From Micropterus salmoides (Eukaryota; Chordata; Actinopteri; Centrarchiformes; Centrarchidae): DNA of 64,000 bases. Position numbers and translations under genes: made by a program. The stretch is taken from assembly GCF_014851395.1 (NCBI RefSeq), contig NW_024040596.1, positions 8,558,155-8,622,154 of the forward strand, in the 5' to 3' direction. Numbering within the stretch: position 1 is the stretch's first letter; each line of letters opens with the position of its first letter. The notes under the pieces were generated by a model. It searched no databases and had not been told where the DNA came from. It worked only from the letters and a program-made list of their open reading frames with translations. Below, piece after piece: positions 12,811 to 20,914 of this stretch.

Positions 12811-13620
12811 CCTTAAAGGTTCAGTGTTTAAGTTTTAATGGCATCGAGTGGTGAGGACTGAAAACGGCATCGAGGGGCTCACTTTGGATGGTCGATTTCA
12901 TGTGTTGTGAAGTCAGTCTTCCGACTTCAGTGTTTGTTCACGTACTCTTAAATCGGACTGTGGAATCAACATGGATGCTACTACAAAGATTTATTGGATA
13001 AGCATTATCAGAGCATTTAAACAACATGCAGACATATAGTTTACTCTACATCGGCAGTGAACTAACCGTTATAACCATAGTACACATCTGCAAAAAACAC
13101 TCACTTGCAACTTTATTAAATACACCCTTGTAGCACCATGTTGGACCTTCAGAATTGACTTAATTCTTGGCATACTTTTCACAAGGTGTTGGAAACTTCC
13201 AACAGGAACATTTCCCCCTGACTGCCTAGTTAAAACTTACTAACACTTACCCTGGTCTTCATGCGGCTTGTGGTGGGTATTTATGCATGAAAAAAACAGC
13301 GGACACAGGCAGACTGCATGCAGGCACCCCACAAAAATCACATTGATGTGCCCCTGAGACAGCTTGTCCGAAAACAGCTGACACTAACCACATCACCACA
13401 ATCCTATGAAAACAAACTGACGCAACCCAAAGGGGAAACGGTACTTACACCTAACAGGGAATGCCTGTACAAAGGGTATCAAAAACCGTTACTTACCCTC
13501 TGATCAGAACCAGTCAGGCACTAATGCCGCGTTCAAGACCGGTCGGAACTGGGATATTTCCCAGTTAAATCTTCCGACATCAAAGCGTTCCAAGTGCATG
13601 GTGGTGCATGACGCCGAAAG
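12811..13620. repeat. Degraded repeat tract next to the TIR element
   Basis: Starts with CTTAAAGGTTCAGTGTTTAAG and GGCATCGAGTGGTGAGG (12812-12855), the opening of a common percomorph repeat. It repeats a 'GGCATCGAG' word and ends near a GCGTTCAAGACCGG / TTCCGACATCAAAGCGTTCC segment at 13533-13590 typical of another short fish MITE. Boundaries are not resolvable by eye. Confidence 0.4.
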
Positions 13621-14156
13621 TGAACGAAAACCATGGCTGACCATGACAAAGTGTACACACATTTGCACCCTCAGCAGTGCTTTAGGTGTTAATTAAAAGG
13701 ATGGCAGTTTAACTGCAACAACTGACATAAATAGCCCATACGTTACTATCTCTGTGTACCCCTACATAAGTTGGTAGCCCTCAAGTCGGTCAATGTTGTA
13801 GGTTACACTTCCTAATGTTTTCGCATTTTCAACAATAACTTTTATGCAGAAAAGATGACTTTATGAGATTCTTTTCTGTAGCCAGCTACCTAATGTGCAA
13901 ACAGTGATGAGATGAAGGCGTGTAAAATGGTCTTGGTGTCCTTAAAAGTTAGCATAGATCGAATTTTTGCTATATTTCTAAGTTGATAGAAACATGATTG
14001 AACAAGCTTTGTGTTGTGCTGCTCAAAATTTAAATTACTATCAAACCAAACACCAAGGTTCTTTGCAACAGGCTTATTTAGGTGATTTACTAGGGAACCA
14101 GCCGATGGCAGTATTTGTTTTGCCATCTGCTGGGACCCAATGACCAGGATTTCTGT

Positions 14157-14763
14157 TTAGTCTGAGTTCAGCTGGAGGAAATTATTTGACATCCATTTTT
14201 TAACTTCACAAAGGCAGTTGTTAAGTGAACTCAGCATTCCAGGGTCTGTGGATCTGACGGGTAAGTACATTTGTGTGTCATCAGCATAAATATGAAATGA
14301 AATACCATGTTTATGGATAAAATGTCCAAGGGGAAGCAGATACAAGGAAAACAAAATGGGTCCTAAGACCGACCCCTGAGGCACACCATATTTAACTGGA
14401 CAGAACGAAGAGACATAGTTTTTTACAGACACACGGAACTTCCTATTTGACAGGTAGGATGAAAACCATTGTAGGGCAGTACCAGAGATCCCTACTCAGT
14501 GCCTCAGTCTGTCTAACATGATGTGTGTCTAAAGCAGCGCTAAGGTCTGGGAGTACCAGGACTGAGCACATACCTTCATCAGCAGACATTAAAAGGTCAT
14601 TGGTGACTTTAAGCAGGGCAGTCTCAGTGCTGTGGTACTTCCTGAAACCAGATTGAAACTTTTCAAATAATTTGTTATCTTCCAGTACAGTGAGCAATTG
14701 TTTGGACACGATTCTTTCTAAACTCTTTGTAATAAAAAGCAGTTTTGAAATTGGTGATGGCAT
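14157..14763 (-). pseudogene. LINE reverse transcriptase fragments with YADD box
   Basis: Two adjacent minus-strand frames (14763-14443 and 14432-14157) carry the fingers/palm core of a non-LTR reverse transcriptase. The first has FQSGFRKYHSTETALLKV and a DLSAALD palm motif with the first catalytic Asp. The second has VPQGSVLGPILFSLYL and the YADD catalytic pair. A third frame (14126-13890) continues with NKPVAKNLGVWFDSNLNFE, the post-palm LGVxxDxxL motif. Frameshifts separate the pieces, so no functional enzyme is encoded. Confidence 0.75.
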
Positions 14764-15157
14764 TAGGTCCTGGAGTTTTTTTTAAATGTGGTGGCACCGG
14801 GGAAGCAGTGAGTGGTAGCGTTAAAGAAACGGATGTTTCTGATTGTGGAGTCACCAATTATTATTGTGGTTGGGGAGAAAAGAGGACGAGGAGCTGCCGG
14901 TTGTGGGGTTCCAGAGCAGGACTGAGCAGAATCTGCTTCAACACTGCGTCTGGACTGAGGATGGAGTGTGTGAGTTACCGAGTGTTGTGTTGGGAGTAGC
15001 AGTAACAGACCTGAGAGAAGGGCTACATGACGGTGCAGGGTAGAGACGGCCTCTGGTGCGTCTGAGCACAGCCTCCTTCAAGATCAGGGAAGCGGAGGTT
15101 TTTAATCGGGATGACGGCCTCTGATCAGGCCCAGCGGCAGACCGGCGGCCCTGCTGA

Positions 15158-15625
15158 TCACCGTTTGCCGTTTGCAGGAGATGTAGCCGGTGGAGGAGAT
15201 GCAACAGTGTCGGCAGGCACTATCCGCTGAAAGGGATCCGTATCAGGGAGACTCGAAGCCGCAGGTGCATCCGCTGGATGGACCGGAGTGTCGTCAGACA
15301 GGGCTGCATAGCGGTTGGAGAGGCCGATGTGCGGAGGAGAGGCAGCCCCGTCCGAGCCTCTCTTGCAGCCACGGACCACCACTTCAGCCCAGGTTGACTG
15401 ATGCTTTGGAGTCGAGCAGGAGGAAAGCCTGGGAAGGCCAGAGGGGTCCCATAGCACGGTGTCCTGGATGTTAACGGTTGCGCTAAGAGAAACAATCTGT
15501 TTGGCTTGTACTGAAGCCACATCTATAAAGCCAGTCAGCTCTCTTTCTCTTTGAGTTCCTCTGAAAGTCTTCCATAAGGTCAGCAATCTTTTTGTTTGCT
15601 TTCTTAAGGAGTATGCAGTCCTCAA
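15158..15625 (-). pseudogene. LINE ORF1-like fragment
   Basis: A 155-codon minus-strand frame starting MRTAYSLRKQTKR. It contains HQSTWAEVVVRGCKRG and GLSNRYAALSDD, phrases typical of the ORF1 proteins of L2-group fish LINEs (nucleic-acid-binding, of unclear biochemical role). The C-terminal half is proline/alanine-rich. It lies immediately 5' of RT remnants of the same strand, supporting the assignment. It is probably truncated at its 3' end by the deletion that removed the endonuclease domain. Confidence 0.6.
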
Positions 15626-15866
15626 GGGGATGAGTTACTCGGCTAGCATAACGTTAGTCGCCGGAGCTTTATTGTGATCAGTAGCATTGTTAGCAATCCA
15701 TGTCGGATGACTAAAATCCTTAACTCACATAAAACTTAAGTTAAAAACTAAGTTAAATAAAAGGATATAAAAAATGTAATGTAAAAGTGTGGATAAAAAC
15801 TGGATAAGGTTTAAGACAGCGCTTCCAACAGGTAGCTACAGACGCCAACGCATGCGCAGAGTAATC

Positions 15867-15872
15867 CATAAG
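15867..15872. repeat. Target-site duplication, left copy (CATAAG)
   Basis: The hexamer CATAAG sits immediately outside the left inverted arm and recurs as a direct repeat immediately outside the right arm at 18996-19001. The inner four bases (ATAA) are the unambiguous part; because the outer bases are C and G, a 4-bp duplication with arms starting GAGAG is also possible. Confidence 0.65.
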
Positions 15873-16724
15873 AGAGAGAAGTATCCAATACATTCCATCA
15901 AACTCATTTTTGACAGCTATTTCCGGTCCCCCCACCCCACCGGATGTCTGTATGTAACTGATAAGAGGGGGGGCATCCGGTCCCGCCCCAACCGGAAATA
16001 TGGCTGTATGTAACTGATAAGAGGGGGTTCATCCTGTCCCACCCCAGCCGGAAATATGTCTGTATGTAACTGGTAAGAGGGGGTGCATCCTGTCCCGCCC
16101 CAACCGGAAATATGTCTGTATGTAACTGATAAGAGGGTTGCGTACATCCTTCCATTGTGTGTTTTTCATTGATTTAAAGACTTTATTAAGTAATACAACT
16201 TGAATGAATTAACTAGGAGGTGTTTGTGACAATAAATTTATCATTAAAAAGTATAGCAGTGAGTTATAAGTAAAAGGAGGAATCTCCGGGGCCAGCAAAG
16301 GATCAGTAGGAGGTTTCTTTGGAATCAAGTCAGTCTTTATTATTAAACAAGTGAAGAATAAATTGAAATAATGACAGCAAAGCAGTAAAATGGTATAACG
16401 GTGAGTAAAAATTACCTTCAACAGCATGCAGCAAAATAAGAGTGAGTTCCAAAATTAAACTTTGTAAAATCTTTGCTAAAGCTTTGTGTGACAAACTTAC
16501 CATCATTTAAGAACTAAAGAATAAGATGAAATAATTACAGTAAAATAGTATAACAGTGAGTTAAAATTAAACAGCATTTTTAATTACCTTCAAATCTTTG
16601 CTAAAGCTTTGTGTGACAAACTTACCATCAGTAAACAAGTGAAGAATAAATTGAAATAATGACAGTAAAGCAGTAAAATGGTATAACGGTGAGTAAAAAT
16701 TAAACAGCATTACAAATTACCTTC
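15873..16724 (+). repeat. Left long inverted arm (852 bp)
   Basis: Reverse complement of 18086-18995. Outer 32 bp AT-rich spacer, then four 56-bp units, an AT-rich segment with AATAAA on the minus strand at 16336-16341, then three related direct repeats of about 130-170 bp ending in (minus-strand reading) GAAGGTAATT. The arm's inner end (CTTC at 16724) is that same GAAG|GTAATT junction. The minus-strand AATAAA is suitably placed to end transcripts from the central gene. Confidence 0.85.
15905..16128. repeat. 56-bp tandem repeat, 4 units (left arm)
   Basis: Four head-to-tail units with exact 56-bp period; the TAACTG landmark ends at 15960, 16016, 16072 and 16128. Each unit carries a CCGGAA-type ETS core (CCGGAT in the outermost) and a GGGGCGGG or GGGGTGGG GC/GT box when read on the minus strand. 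Confidence 0.9.
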
Positions 16725-17087
16725 GGAACCGACGATGTTGAAGAAGGAGAAGAAGGCCAGAAGGGTGATGGAGGTGGTGAAAGAGGGGAGATGCAACCAG
16801 AGTCCGTGTCTAGCATGAAAGGGTCCCTGGCAGCCCTGCTAGTGGTGGTGGTGAAGCAGAGGGCTGGAAGTGGCGCTCTGCGCCTGCTGTGTTGCTGCTG
16901 CTGATGCAGGATTAGTATCGAGGCTCTCATGCTCTCGATCCGTACACCACCAAGTAGGCATATTGCTCATGCTAAAATGGGTCATCACCAGATGTGTTGT
17001 AGAAGGGGTAGCTGTCTCCTCTGACCCTGGATGTGGTAGAAGAGGTAGAGAGTTGCTTTTTCTATGAGTCTGCTGGCTCGAAGACAT
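16700..17087 (-). CDS. Possible second small frame(s) of the inverted-repeat element
   Basis: Downstream of the 239-codon gene, the minus strand has two overlapping small frames: 17087-16839 (82 codons, starting MSSSQQTHRK with an ACCATG context) and 16930-16700 (76 codons, ending inside the left arm at the GAAG|GTAATT junction). Both are rich in Ser, Pro, Thr and His with CAG-like runs, and neither resembles a family I know. They could be 3' UTR, a second cistron, or exons of a spliced product; the GAAG|GTAATT site at the arm boundary looks like a splice donor. Coding status is uncertain. Confidence 0.25.
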
Positions 17088-17137
17088 GGTATTTCAGATT
17101 TAGGCCTCCTTTAAATTGTGTTTTCTTAGGGGCAGGC

Positions 17138-17857
17138 TTAGGGGGCGTTGTTGGAGGAGGAGTCTTCTGTGAACGTTAGAGTCTTTTTCATTTGCAGAAT
17201 CTCCCAGGAGGTCTGACTTTTTTTGAAGAGATCTTTTAGCTTTTCTGCTTTTTCAAACATCATTTCCATCCAAACCTCGACAGGTATCCTTAATGAAGTC
17301 TGAAACACGCCACATTCAGTATTGAAATACTGCAAGACAAATTCATCCAAGGCTTCATCTCCTTCACTCTTCTGATGGCTTGCACGGTAGAACCATCTAC
17401 CAGAAGCTGAGCTTTTTGTCTCCCAAACACTACAGGAAACAATTTTTTTAGGAACAAACACGGGTGGAACTTCCTGCTTGATTCTCACAGTTGTTTGAGT
17501 CTCCTTGTCTTTTGTAGCAGGTTCCTCGGACGTCGCGGCTTTCAGATTGTTTAAAACCAACAGAGTCAGCACAGCCCAGTCCGTTGATGTGAGCGTTGCT
17601 TTTGCTGTGAGGGGTCCAAATGTTTCACCTTTCTCCAACTGGTAAAAACAAAGTTCGTTTACATCATAATTGAATGCATACCCCCAGACACGTCCTGAAT
17701 CTAAATTCCATTCCTCATGAAGTGTATCGGGTGGCGGCGTCTGGATCCGACTCAAGTACAACACTCGTTTCTTCGGGGCTCCTCCTGGGGTTGAGTTTTG
17801 ATAACTCGTTACAGGTGTCTGGCTGATCATCTTCGAATTGACTGCTCTCTTGCTCAT
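17138..17857 (-). CDS. Unknown 239-aa protein of the inverted-repeat element
   Basis: Intact frame; I choose the Met at 17855-17857 (MSKRAVNSKM; A at -3) rather than the upstream Met at 17926, because the latter lies between the TATA-like box and the expected start of transcription. No signal peptide or membrane segment. Residues 1-45 are basic and Pro/Ser/Thr-rich. Residues 55-105 and 171-208 look like two related beta-rich modules followed by a helix: the first has ELCFYQLEKGETFGPL then ATLTSTDWAVL, the second FVLQYFNTECGVFQ then SLRIPVEVWMEMM. This spacing faintly recalls the PC4/p15 single-strand-binding fold; that is inference only. An IKQE at 126-129 fits a SUMO-acceptor motif. The C-terminus is Lys-rich, then acidic/Ser-rich. 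An unbroken frame within near-identical arms suggests recent function or recent insertion. Nuclear nucleic-acid binding is plausible, not shown. Confidence 0.6.
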   Translation of the reverse strand: MSKRAVNSKMISQTPVTSYQNSTPGGAPKKRVLYLSRIQTPPPDTLHEEWNLDSGRVWGYAFNYDVNELCFYQLEKGETFGPLTAKATLTSTDWAVLTLLVLNNLKAATSEEPATKDKETQTTVRIKQEVPPVFVPKKIVSCSVWETKSSASGRWFYRASHQKSEGDEALDEFVLQYFNTECGVFQTSLRIPVEVWMEMMFEKAEKLKDLFKKSQTSWEILQMKKTLTFTEDSSSNNAP

Positions 17858-17912
17858 GTTTAGGTTGTTTTGGAATAGTTTCGTTATATGATTCTGAATG
17901 ACTAAATGGACT

Positions 17913-17976
17913 CCTTTTATTTTCACAGACTCCCATCATTGGCCTATGGTAACCCCTCCTAGTCTCTTGTCATTGG
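17913..17976 (-). promoter_or_regulatory. TATA-like box and two CCAAT boxes for the element's gene
   Basis: Reading the minus strand: GCCAATG at 17972-17976 (plus-strand ATTGG), a second CCAAT at 17938-17942, then GAAAATAAAAGG at 17924-17913. The TATA-like box lies about 30 bp before the predicted start of transcription (near 17885), which in turn lies just upstream of the chosen ATG at 17857. Order and spacing are those of a RNA polymerase II core promoter. Confidence 0.55.
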
Positions 17977-18085
17977 CTCATGGAAACTCTAGGCTACAGC
18001 TTTGGAGTGATAATGATGGCAAGTTTGTAAGACAAAGCAATAGCAAAGTAATTTGGAACACTCTCTTATTTTGCTGCATGCTGTT

Positions 18086-18995
18086 GAAGGTAATTTGTAA
18101 TGCTGTTTAATTTTTACTCACCGTTATACCATTTTACTGCTTTACTGTCATTATTTCAATTTATTCTTCACTTGTTTACTGATGGTAAGTTTGTCACACA
18201 AAGCTTTAGCAAAGATTTTGAAGGTAATTAAAAAATGCTGTTTAATTTTAACTCACTGTTATACTATTTTACTGTAATTATTTCATCTTATTCTTTAGTT
18301 CTTAAATGATGGTAAGTTTGTCACACAAAGCTTTAGCAAAGATTTTACAAAGTTTAATTTTGGAACTCACTCTTATTTTGCTGCATGCTGTTGAAGGTAA
18401 TTTTTACTCACCGTTATACCATTTTACTGCTTTGCTGTCATTATTTCAATTTATTCTTCACTTGTTTAATAATAAAGACTGACTTGATTCCAAAGAAACC
18501 TCCTACTGATCCTTTGCTGGCCCCGGAGATTCCTCCTTTTACTTATAACTCACTGCTATACTTTTTAATGATAAATTTATTGTCACAAACACCTCCTAGT
18601 TAATTCATTCAAGTTGTATTACTTAATAAAGTCTTTAAATCAATGAAAAACACACAATGGAAGGATGTACGCAACCCTCTTATCAGTTACATACAGACAT
18701 ATTTCCGGTTGGGGCGGGACAGGATGCACCCCCTCTTACCAGTTACATACAGACATATTTCCGGTTGGGGCGGGACAGGATGAACCCCCTCTTACCAGTT
18801 ACATACAGACATATTTCCGGCTGGGGTGGGACAGGATGAACCCCCTCTTATCAGTTACATACAGCCATATTTCCGGTTGGGGCGGGACCGGATGCCCCCC
18901 CTCTTATCAGTTACATACAGACATCCGGTGGGGTGGGGGGACCGGAAATAGCTGTCAAAAATGAGTTTGATGGAATGTATTGGATACTTCTCTCT
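18086..18995 (-). repeat. Right long inverted arm (910 bp)
   Basis: Inverted copy of 15873-16724, 58 bp longer, because it has five instead of four 56-bp units plus single-base indels (for example AAAATC versus AAATC near 18213). It begins at GAAGGTAATTTG and contains three direct repeats starting GAAGGTAATT at 18086, about 18218 and about 18385; the first two include GATGGTAAGTTTGTC followed by AAAGCTTTAGCAAAG. A further decayed copy of this unit, with GATGGCAAGTTTG, lies just outside the arm at 18009-18085. Confidence 0.85.
18684..18963. repeat. 56-bp tandem repeat, 5 units (right arm)
   Basis: The CAGTTACATACAGACAT landmark starts at 18684, 18740, 18796, 18852 and 18908, exactly 56 bp apart. 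Most units read CAGTTACATACAGACATAT, TTCCGGTTGGGGCGGGAC, AGGATG, then a C-run and CTCTTA. The outermost unit is altered to a C/G-rich ACATCCGGTGGGGTGGGG form, as in the left arm. Confidence 0.9.
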
Positions 18996-19001
18996 CATAA
19001 G
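18996..19001. repeat. Target-site duplication, right copy (CATAAG)
   Basis: Direct copy of 15867-15872, placed immediately after the right arm terminus ACTTCTCTCT. Confidence 0.65.
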
Positions 19002-19113
19002 GCCAGGCAAGTTTATTTCCACAACATAGATCTATAACCCTCTTGCTTTTAACCAGCTACTTGTAGTTTATTTTATCTGTAATTTGCACCTATTAAAGTG
19101 ATTTCACACCACA

Positions 19114-20200
19114 GGGGGGGCATCTTGCCCATGTGGAAAATGCCTTTTCCCTAAAAAATACATTTGATTAAATGCAAATTAATTTGTCAACCGTAGCTAT
19201 TTATTTTATTTTATAATATGTTACCCAAAGCATAGCAAAAATCAATAAAATGTTCTTTAATGTCTACTGAACTTCTTATGGAATTGTGTAATAGAGGATT
19301 GTTTCTTGAGCTAATATTAGTTTGTGCCATAATATGTGATGTTGCAATCCTGTGAGTAATTCTTTTTCAAAACACACTGCATTGCTTTAAAGACTCTGCA
19401 TCTGGTGTCATTTCTTCATACTTTGCTAGTCCGGCTTCACTAGCACATTCTCTCAAAATAAGAAACTTTTAAAAACCTATACCCAATCAATAAAAAGTTA
19501 ATGGAAAAAGCCTATACACACCTTTGTGGTGCGTGTATGTATTGCCTTTAAACAGATTCCATATGTATTTATCATTTATCAAAGATTGTCATACCCTTGT
19601 GTCGTCAGTACTCAAATTAGTTCAGTTGTTGAAATTGTAATGCTGAAACTTGTGAAAATGTGCCAGTATTTGTTACATGTTGTGGTAACGTGTTTTCCAC
19701 GTGTGCTCCACGTGTGCTCCACATGTTATTCCATATTAAAACGTGTGGAAACATTTTCCACATGTGTTTGACATGGTATGTCCTGTGGTACCATGTTTTC
19801 CACCTGTGATCCACATGTTATTCCATATTACAACATGTGGAAACATTTTCCACATGTTACCACATGTAACAAATATGTAGTAACATGTTTGTTACATGTG
19901 ACACATATGAGCACATGTGGAAAACATGGGCAAATCATGTGGTTTTTCTGTAAAGGTGTTAGAAAATGGACTTGAGCTTGGGGGGGGGCGTCTTACCCCA
20001 CTAGCTGGGAAAAATGCGTTTCTCCTAAAATTTACATTTCAAGTTAATTTGTCAACTGTAGGTATTTATTTTACTTTATATTACGTTACCCAAAGCATGG
20101 CCATCTCCAAGATACAAAAAACCCTATAAAATATTATTTTATGTGTCAACAAATAGACATTGAGCTTAGGGGGGGGGGGCGTCTTACCCCACTCTACCCT
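19114..20200. repeat. Local repeat cluster: ~150-bp direct repeats around an ACATGT-rich tract
   Basis: A unit starting with a G-run and GCATCTTGCCC at 19114-19266 is repeated, diverged, at 19979-20155 (G-run, GCGTCTTACCCCAC, then AATTTGTCAACTGTAG and ACCCAAAGCATGG). A third partial start lies at 20165-20205. Between them, 19692-19764 and 19795-19857 are two near-copies containing CCACATGTTATTCCATATTA and GTGGAAACATTTTCCACATG. The whole 19690-19930 tract is dense in CACATGTG-type palindromes. Confidence 0.65.
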
Positions 20201-20319
20201 AATAAGTGTTAGGGTTAGTTCCGCTACCATCGATTATTTGCTCTTAATTACTATCGAAGCGTCGAAGCTCAAAAAATGACATTCGGGCCAGCTCTAGTAC
20301 GTATTAAACGTAGTGACGA

Positions 20320-20520
20320 AATGCGCTCTATAGAGACGTTAGTCTATTTGGGCTACTGTAGAAACATGGTCGCACAACATGGCGACGTCCATGCAAGAGG
20401 ACACATGGTGAATGTATATAGAAATGGCTCATTCTAAGGTAATAAAAACATAACGGTTCATTATGTAAGGTCTTTATAAACCACTGAACATATAGTTATG
20501 TATAATACTATGGGGATTGA
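20320..20520. repeat. Fish interspersed repeat (hAT-like fragment)
   Basis: GGCTACTGTAGAAACATGG, AACATGGCGACGTCCATG and GGCTCATTCTAAGGTAATAA are phrases of a repeat widespread in teleosts, often ascribed to hAT-derived elements. No TIR pair is visible here; a fragment only. Confidence 0.45.
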
Positions 20521-20914
20521 CTCCCTTTTGGAGCCAGCCTCAAGTGGCTATGCTTTGAGGCTATATGTTCCCCAGGATCTGGCAGGTAACTATCCAACTC
20601 AGGAACAGTTACTGACTCAGGAGCTGGAGCTTCGGAAAGGAAGGCTGCAGGCTCATGAACCCGATTAACTGAAGTGCAGGCAGATTGCTAGTGTGACCTT
20701 TGTTTAAATTACTTCTGTCTAAATGAAATTTGAGGCTTGTGGTAACAGCAGATTCCACATCTGCATTTATGACAGGACAATAGAGTATAATAGTCAGAGG
20801 CAAATCCCCTGTTGCTTTTAGGATTATGTTTAAATTTTTGGAAATCTAGTGCAATACATAGACACAGACAAGTTCTGCCTATGTAGCTGTATTTTTTAGG
20901 CTAATGAACAAATT

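Larger units (their letters stand above)
13890..15866 (-). mobile_element. L2-like LINE, broken (ORF1 and RT remnants)
   Basis: Read on the minus strand from right to left: GC-containing 5' UTR-like sequence (about 15866-15630), an ORF1 remnant (15158-15625), a junction where the endonuclease region is missing, then RT remnants (14763-13890) in three frames. RT motifs visible are FEKFQSGFRKYHSTETALL, VLVLPDLSAALDTHH (first palm Asp), YGVPQGSVLGPILFSLYL, and FHIYADDTQMY with the YADD box at 14277-14288. The frame changes at about 14440 and about 14150, so the polymerase cannot be translated intact. The 3' end is absent. Its 5' side abuts the CATAAG target repeat of the long-inverted-repeat element, which therefore landed at or inside this LINE. 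Confidence 0.75.
15873..18995. mobile_element. 3.1-kb long-inverted-repeat element with one intact ORF (Polinton-like ends?)
   Basis: A complete insertion of 3123 bp bounded by a CATAAG direct repeat. It consists of a left arm (15873-16724), a unique centre (16725-18085) and a right arm (18086-18995) that is the reverse complement of the left. The arms begin AGAGAGAAGT and are nearly identical, apart from one 56-bp repeat unit, isolated substitutions within those units and 1-nt indels. The same 72-codon frame reads identically in both arms (16427-16209 minus, 18385-18603 plus). The centre encodes one intact minus-strand ORF with a promoter. No transposase, DNA polymerase, integrase, ATPase or capsid gene is present. 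Known: Polinton/Maverick elements have 5-6-bp duplications, AG ends and 0.1-1-kb arms. Alternatives: Foldback/Galileo-type or another long-TIR DNA transposon. Confidence 0.75.

Noticed and set aside
14745..15474. Several plus-strand open frames of 66-94 codons
   Set aside because: They are antisense shadows of the minus-strand LINE ORF1/RT remnants.
15905..18963. Regular 56-bp repeats as a CRISPR array
   Set aside because: Units are contiguous with no unique spacers, lie within inverted arms of a eukaryotic mobile element, and no cas-like genes exist.
15873..18995. Large inverted repeat as an assembly artefact (false palindrome)
   Set aside because: Unique 1.36-kb centre, different copy number of the 56-bp unit in each arm, and a direct CATAAG repeat outside both ends fit a real insertion; long reads would still be worth checking.
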